Shown here in pieces: positions 60,842-64,000 of a stretch of 64,000 nucleotides of DNA. The number at the start of each line of letters is the position of its first letter. Within the stretch, counting starts at the first letter, position 1. The DNA is taken from the NCBI GenBank assembly GCA_023665145.1, contig JAMPEM010000003.1:49219-113218 (forward strand), in the 5' to 3' direction. A model generated the notes under the pieces. It was not told the origin of the DNA and searched no databases. It saw nothing but the letters and a program-made list of their open reading frames with translations. Source of the stretch: Bacteroides sp. Its GTDB lineage: Bacteria > Bacteroidota > Bacteroidia > Bacteroidales > Muribaculaceae. Position numbers and translations under genes: made by a program.

Positions 60842-62200
60842 AGTCACCTTGACACGGATAAAATCGCCCGGGCGTTCATCAGTTCTGGGGAAAACCACCA
60901 CTTTATTTTGTGAAGTACGGCCATAAAATTCATCAGCACTTCGTTTGCTGCGACCCTCCACAAGGACTTCAAACTCTTTTCCTACGTCTTGAAGATTATT
61001 CTTCAGGGACAATTCATTTTGCAGTTCAATCAGACGGTTAAGTCGTTGAATCTTTACATCTTCCGATATATTGTCCGGGAGATGCTCTGAAGCAAATGTA
61101 CCCGGGCGTTCAGAATATTTAAACATAAAAGCACTGTCAAAGGCAGCCTCGCGGAAGAGCGAGAGGGTCTGTTCGAAATCTTCCTCCGACTCGTCATGGA
61201 ATCCGGTGAAAGCATCGGTGGATAAACCGGCATCGGGCAGTATACGACGGATGGCGGCGACCCTGTCGAGATACCACTGTCGAGTGTATTTTCTGTTCAT
61301 ACTTTTGAGCACCTTGTCACTACCACTCTGTACCGGAAGATGAATGTGGCGGGCAATGTTGGGGTATGCTGCAATCGTAAGAAGCGTCTCGTCACTCATA
61401 TCCTTAGGATGAGATGTAGTGAATCGAATCCTCATATCGGGAGCATTTTGGGCAACCAACGCGAGCAAACCGGGGAAGTCGGTCACATTTCCTTCAGCAT
61501 CTTCGAAACAATAGCTGTTGACATTCTGTCCGAGCAGTGTCACTTCCTTGAAACCACGAGCGCGAAGGTCAGCAAGTTCATTGAGGATGCTTCGCGGTTC
61601 ACGGCTTCGTTCACGACCACGAGTGTAGGGAACAATGCAATAGCTGCAGAAATTGTTGCAACCTCTCATGATGGAAATAAATCCTGAAATCTTACCACCG
61701 AGTCGATGAGGGATTACGTCGCGGTAAGTCTCAGTCAACGAGAGTTCGATATTCATGCTTTTGACCCCTTTTTCGGCAGCTGCGACAAGGTTCGGAAGGT
61801 CAAGATAGGAGTCCGGCCCGGCTACCACATCCACACCATGCTCATTCATCAGAGTTTCCTTGACACGTTCAGCCATACATCCAATAACCCCGATGATGGA
61901 AGGGGAGCCGTTTTTGCGCCGCAGAGAATTCCAATATTTCAGACGCGAAAAAATCTTTTGTTCGGCATTGTCACGAATTGAACAAGTGTTTAGAAAAACT
62001 GCATCGGGCACAACATCGTCCGCCTCCCTACAAGAATCGTTCAATGAGGGTTCAGAAATTGTTTCATACCCTGACAAACGGAGTATCGATGCAACCACCT
62101 CAGAATCAGCAACATTCATCTGGCAGCCATAAGTTTCAATGCGCACTTTCTTTTCAAGCGTGCAATTTTCATCGTTTTTCGGCAAAAAAAATTCCTTCAT
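60803..62200 (-). CDS. miaB: tRNA-2-methylthio-N6-dimethylallyladenosine synthase
   Basis: 465 residues from ATG 62200; an upstream in-frame start at 62248 would lie before the promoter start. Radical-SAM enzyme that methylthiolates i6A37 made by MiaA. N-terminal cluster cysteines Cys26, Cys73 and Cys108 (TYGCQMN, LNTCSIRDNAEQK, VIGCMAE), radical-SAM cluster Cys181, Cys185, Cys188 (CNNFCSYCIVPYTRGRERSR) and a C-terminal TRAM domain (EFEVLVEGRSKRSADEFYGR) are all present. The residue block SIRDNAEQ separates it from MtaB. Confidence 0.95.
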   Translation of the reverse strand: MKEFFLPKNDENCTLEKKVRIETYGCQMNVADSEVVASILRLSGYETISEPSLNDSCREADDVVPDAVFLNTCSIRDNAEQKIFSRLKYWNSLRRKNGSPSIIGVIGCMAERVKETLMNEHGVDVVAGPDSYLDLPNLVAAAEKGVKSMNIELSLTETYRDVIPHRLGGKISGFISIMRGCNNFCSYCIVPYTRGRERSREPRSILNELADLRARGFKEVTLLGQNVNSYCFEDAEGNVTDFPGLLALVAQNAPDMRIRFTTSHPKDMSDETLLTIAAYPNIARHIHLPVQSGSDKVLKSMNRKYTRQWYLDRVAAIRRILPDAGLSTDAFTGFHDESEEDFEQTLSLFREAAFDSAFMFKYSERPGTFASEHLPDNISEDVKIQRLNRLIELQNELSLKNNLQDVGKEFEVLVEGRSKRSADEFYGRTSQNKVVVFPRTDERPGDFIRVKVTSASSATLRGQRI

Positions 62201-62226
62201 ATAATAATAATATCGTAAATTTTCAC

Positions 62227-62234
62227 TACTTTTG
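62227..62234 (+). promoter_or_regulatory. Probable -7 element of the CoA-transferase gene
   Basis: TACTTTTG fits TAnnTTTG and lies 33 bases before ATG 62268. No TTG at -33 (the position reads AAT), so it may need an activator. It sits inside the miaB promoter region on the other strand. Confidence 0.55.
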
Positions 62235-62236
62235 TG

Positions 62237-62267
62237 CAAAATTACCATTAAAATCTAAACGTAGCAA
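62237..62267 (-). promoter_or_regulatory. Bacteroidetes-type promoter of miaB
   Basis: On the minus strand, TTG (62267-62265), 20 bases, TAATTTTG (62244-62237). Start near 62233, about 33 bases before ATG 62200. Its -33 box touches the start codon of the divergent CoA-transferase gene. Confidence 0.78.
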
Positions 62268-63767
62268 ATGAGCATCCCTTTTATTACCGCTGAGGAAGCC
62301 GCTTCATACATTAAAAATGGAGATAATGTAGGCTTTTCAGGCTTCACAGCATCCGGTACACCGAAGGTTGTCACCATGGCCTTGGCCAAACGTGCCCGTG
62401 AGCTCCATGAAAAAGGTGAACCTTTTAAAATCAACCTCTTTACCGGTGCCTCTACCAACGACCACGTAGATGGAGAACTCGCAAGAGCGAATGCAATCAA
62501 CATCCGTACTCCTTATCAAGGACATCCTGATGCACGCAAACTGGCAAATACAGGCGGTATGCATTATTTTGACACACACCTGAGTCATGTCAGTCAGGAT
62601 CTCCGTTACGGCTTCTACGGTGATATTGATGTAGCCATCATCGAGGTTACAGAGATGAGTCCCAACGGTGAATGTATCCTCGGTGCCGGTTTGGGTATGA
62701 CCCCTACTCTGGCATTGCTTGCAAAGAAGGTAATAATCGAGTATTCATCTTATTATCACACTTCATTCCGTGGTTTCCACGACAATTATCTTCTTCTTGA
62801 CCCACCGCACCGTCGCGAAATCCCCATCTATAAGCCATCCGACAGAATCGGCTCCACAGTAGTGAAGATTGATCCCGAGAAGATAATCGGTATCGTACCT
62901 TCAAATGCATCAGAGAGCATCAAGCCGTTTACCCAACCCGATGAAATAACGCAAAAAATAGGTGATAACGTATGTCACTTCCTTGCAGAACAACTCAGAT
63001 TGGGCAAAATTCCCAAGGAATTCCTTCCGATTCAGTCAGGTGTAGGTAATGTGGCAAACGCAGTGCTTTACGGCCTTGGAGAAAATCCGGAGATTCCACG
63101 CTTTGAGATGTACACTGAAGTGATTCAAGATGCAGTCATGCACTTGATGGAAGATGGAAAGTGCAGCTTTGCATCAACATGCGCACTGACATTCTCAGAC
63201 GAAGCTATGCTTCATTTCATGGACAACATCGATTTCTTCCGTGACAAAATCCTTATGCGTCCCGGTGAGATTTCCAACCATCCGGAGATAGTACGTCGTC
63301 TCGGTCTTATCGCAATGAACACCGCACTGGAATTCGACATCTTCGGAAATGTCAACTCTACCCATGTGATGGGAAACAAGATGATGAATGGAATCGGTGG
63401 TTCGGCCGACTTCAGCCGCAACGCTTATCTGAGCATCTTCTCATGCCCCTCCATCCAAAAAGGTGGCAAGATTTCAGCCGTCGTTCCGATGTGTTCTCAC
63501 ATAGACCATTCAGAGCACTCCGTAAAGATTCTTGTAACCGAACAAGGTGTAGCTGACCTACGCGGGAAAGATCCTTTGCAGAGAGCAGAAACGATCATTG
63601 AGAATTGCGCTCATCCGATGTATAAAGACCTTCTTTGGGATTATGTACATTTGGCTCAAAAGACCGGTGGACACATTCCAATGAACCTCAAAGCGGCCTT
63701 CGCACTTCATGAGGCATTCCTTGACTCAGGCGATATGAGTCAGGTCGATTTCTCAAAATTTGCATAA
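62268..63767 (+). CDS. Acetyl-CoA hydrolase/succinate CoA-transferase family protein
   Basis: 499 residues, class I CoA-transferase of the Cat1/SucC-type (AarC-like) family. It exchanges CoA between succinyl-CoA and acetate or propionate, or the reverse, a step in the succinate/propionate fermentation of Bacteroidales. The catalytic glutamate is Glu284 in FEMYTEVIQDAVM, preceded by the oxyanion loop QSGVGNVANAVL (256-267); IGIVPSNASESIKPFTQPD and the GIGGSADFSRNAYLSIF block are typical. Full length. The product spectrum (acetate or propionate) cannot be told by eye. Confidence 0.92.
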   Translation: MSIPFITAEEAASYIKNGDNVGFSGFTASGTPKVVTMALAKRARELHEKGEPFKINLFTGASTNDHVDGELARANAINIRTPYQGHPDARKLANTGGMHYFDTHLSHVSQDLRYGFYGDIDVAIIEVTEMSPNGECILGAGLGMTPTLALLAKKVIIEYSSYYHTSFRGFHDNYLLLDPPHRREIPIYKPSDRIGSTVVKIDPEKIIGIVPSNASESIKPFTQPDEITQKIGDNVCHFLAEQLRLGKIPKEFLPIQSGVGNVANAVLYGLGENPEIPRFEMYTEVIQDAVMHLMEDGKCSFASTCALTFSDEAMLHFMDNIDFFRDKILMRPGEISNHPEIVRRLGLIAMNTALEFDIFGNVNSTHVMGNKMMNGIGGSADFSRNAYLSIFSCPSIQKGGKISAVVPMCSHIDHSEHSVKILVTEQGVADLRGKDPLQRAETIIENCAHPMYKDLLWDYVHLAQKTGGHIPMNLKAAFALHEAFLDSGDMSQVDFSKFA

Positions 63768-63869
63768 AAAGAGAATAATAGGTTGTTTAATAATAAAACC
63801 TCTAAAACAGGCATCTGACCGGAAACCGATAATAACATTACTTTTCCAATTCACATGCCGGACTTATAT

Positions 63870-63904
63870 AATCGAAGCCAAGACAAATTGTTTTGGCTTC
63901 GATT
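63870..63904 (+). terminator. Terminator-like hairpin downstream of the CoA-transferase
   Basis: Perfect 12-bp arms AATCGAAGCCAA (63870-63881) and TTGGCTTCGATT (63893-63904) with an 11-base loop, followed by TCGTTTCG. It lies about 100 bases after the stop and is probably the end of the transcript. Confidence 0.65.
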
Positions 63905-63947
63905 TCGTTTCGACAGATATTTCCAACTCAAAGAGGGTGCATCTGAT

Positions 63948-64000
63948 TGAAGTGACCCCCAAAAGTTGGACGTATTAAACATTATCCAGTTATATAAAGA
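63948..64000. mobile_element. Probable left end of an IS3-family (IS150-like) element
   Basis: The sequence TGAAGTGACCCCCAAAAG at 63948, continuing GTTGGAC to 63971, resembles the terminal inverted repeats of IS150-group IS3 elements, which start with TG and carry a GACCCCC...GTTGGAC core. The transposase genes would lie beyond the window. The call rests on this motif alone; the partner repeat and target duplication cannot be seen. Confidence 0.5.

Noticed and set aside
63760-63978. 72-codon plus-strand open frame at the right edge
   Set aside because: Overlaps the end of the CoA-transferase, runs through the terminator hairpin and into the IS-like repeat; no family features.

Overview
The window reads as a chromosomal segment of a Bacteroidales bacterium, most likely family Muribaculaceae (inference; no 16S gene is present). 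Evidence seen directly: a SusC/SusD/SusE/SusF operon, several proteins with type IX secretion (T9SS) C-terminal domains including a PorZ-like protein, a MurF-alanine racemase fusion, a DAHP synthase-chorismate mutase fusion, the neighbour set ftsX-DUF3098-uppP-truB-queA, little Shine-Dalgarno signal, and repeated Bacteroidetes-type promoters (TTG, 20 bases, TAnnTTTG) upstream of many genes. No tRNA, rRNA, CRISPR array or prophage was seen.

Layout. 1-480: edge-truncated lipoprotein. 481-845: repeat-rich gap. 846-9808: minus-strand genes for a membrane GT2 protein, outer-membrane phospholipase, XseB, a secreted C69 dipeptidase, HIT protein and GreA, then the queA-truB-uppP-DUF3098-ftsX cluster. 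10015-21729: mtaB, GT2, mrp, trmB, a BspA-type LRR protein, a PorZ-like T9SS protein, rdgB and leuS. 21845-26002: four poorly characterised exported proteins (a lysozyme-like protein, a secreted unknown, and a C10 cysteine peptidase translationally coupled to a lipoprotein). 26221-28387 (+): pepT and miaA. 28398-30884 (-): murF-alr. 30988-32643 (+): acyl-CoA ligase, meeting an LpxL-like acyltransferase stop to stop. 33603-37254 (-): a small exported protein and the pheA / aminotransferase / DAHP synthase-chorismate mutase operon. 37485-45063: a 1575-residue T9SS-type protein and a WG-repeat protein, separated by a palindromic repeat element; the WG gene has a long, highly foldable leader. 45469-53167: susCDEF-type operon with no enzyme. 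53530-56618: an FtsX-type permease, an ABC ATPase and a DUF4836-like lipoprotein. 56794-63767: aspartate-type aminotransferase, small lipoprotein, pfkA, an ion channel with an unusual filter, miaB, and a succinate/acetate CoA-transferase. The right edge carries what looks like the terminal inverted repeat of an IS3-family element.

How the genes work together. tRNA maturation is strongly represented (truB, queA, trmB, mtaB, and miaA plus miaB, which act in sequence on A37). Envelope functions dominate the rest: undecaprenyl phosphate recycling (uppP), peptidoglycan precursor synthesis (murF-alr), division (ftsX), lipid A/phospholipid acylation and hydrolysis, surface export through T9SS, and glycan capture (sus). 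Central metabolism is represented by pfkA, the CoA-transferase and aromatic amino acid synthesis.

The least explained items are the 45182-45281 structured leader, the two-copy palindromic intergenic element, the C10 peptidase/lipoprotein pair, the lysozyme-like 220-residue protein, and the symmetric divergent promoter at 56705-56743.
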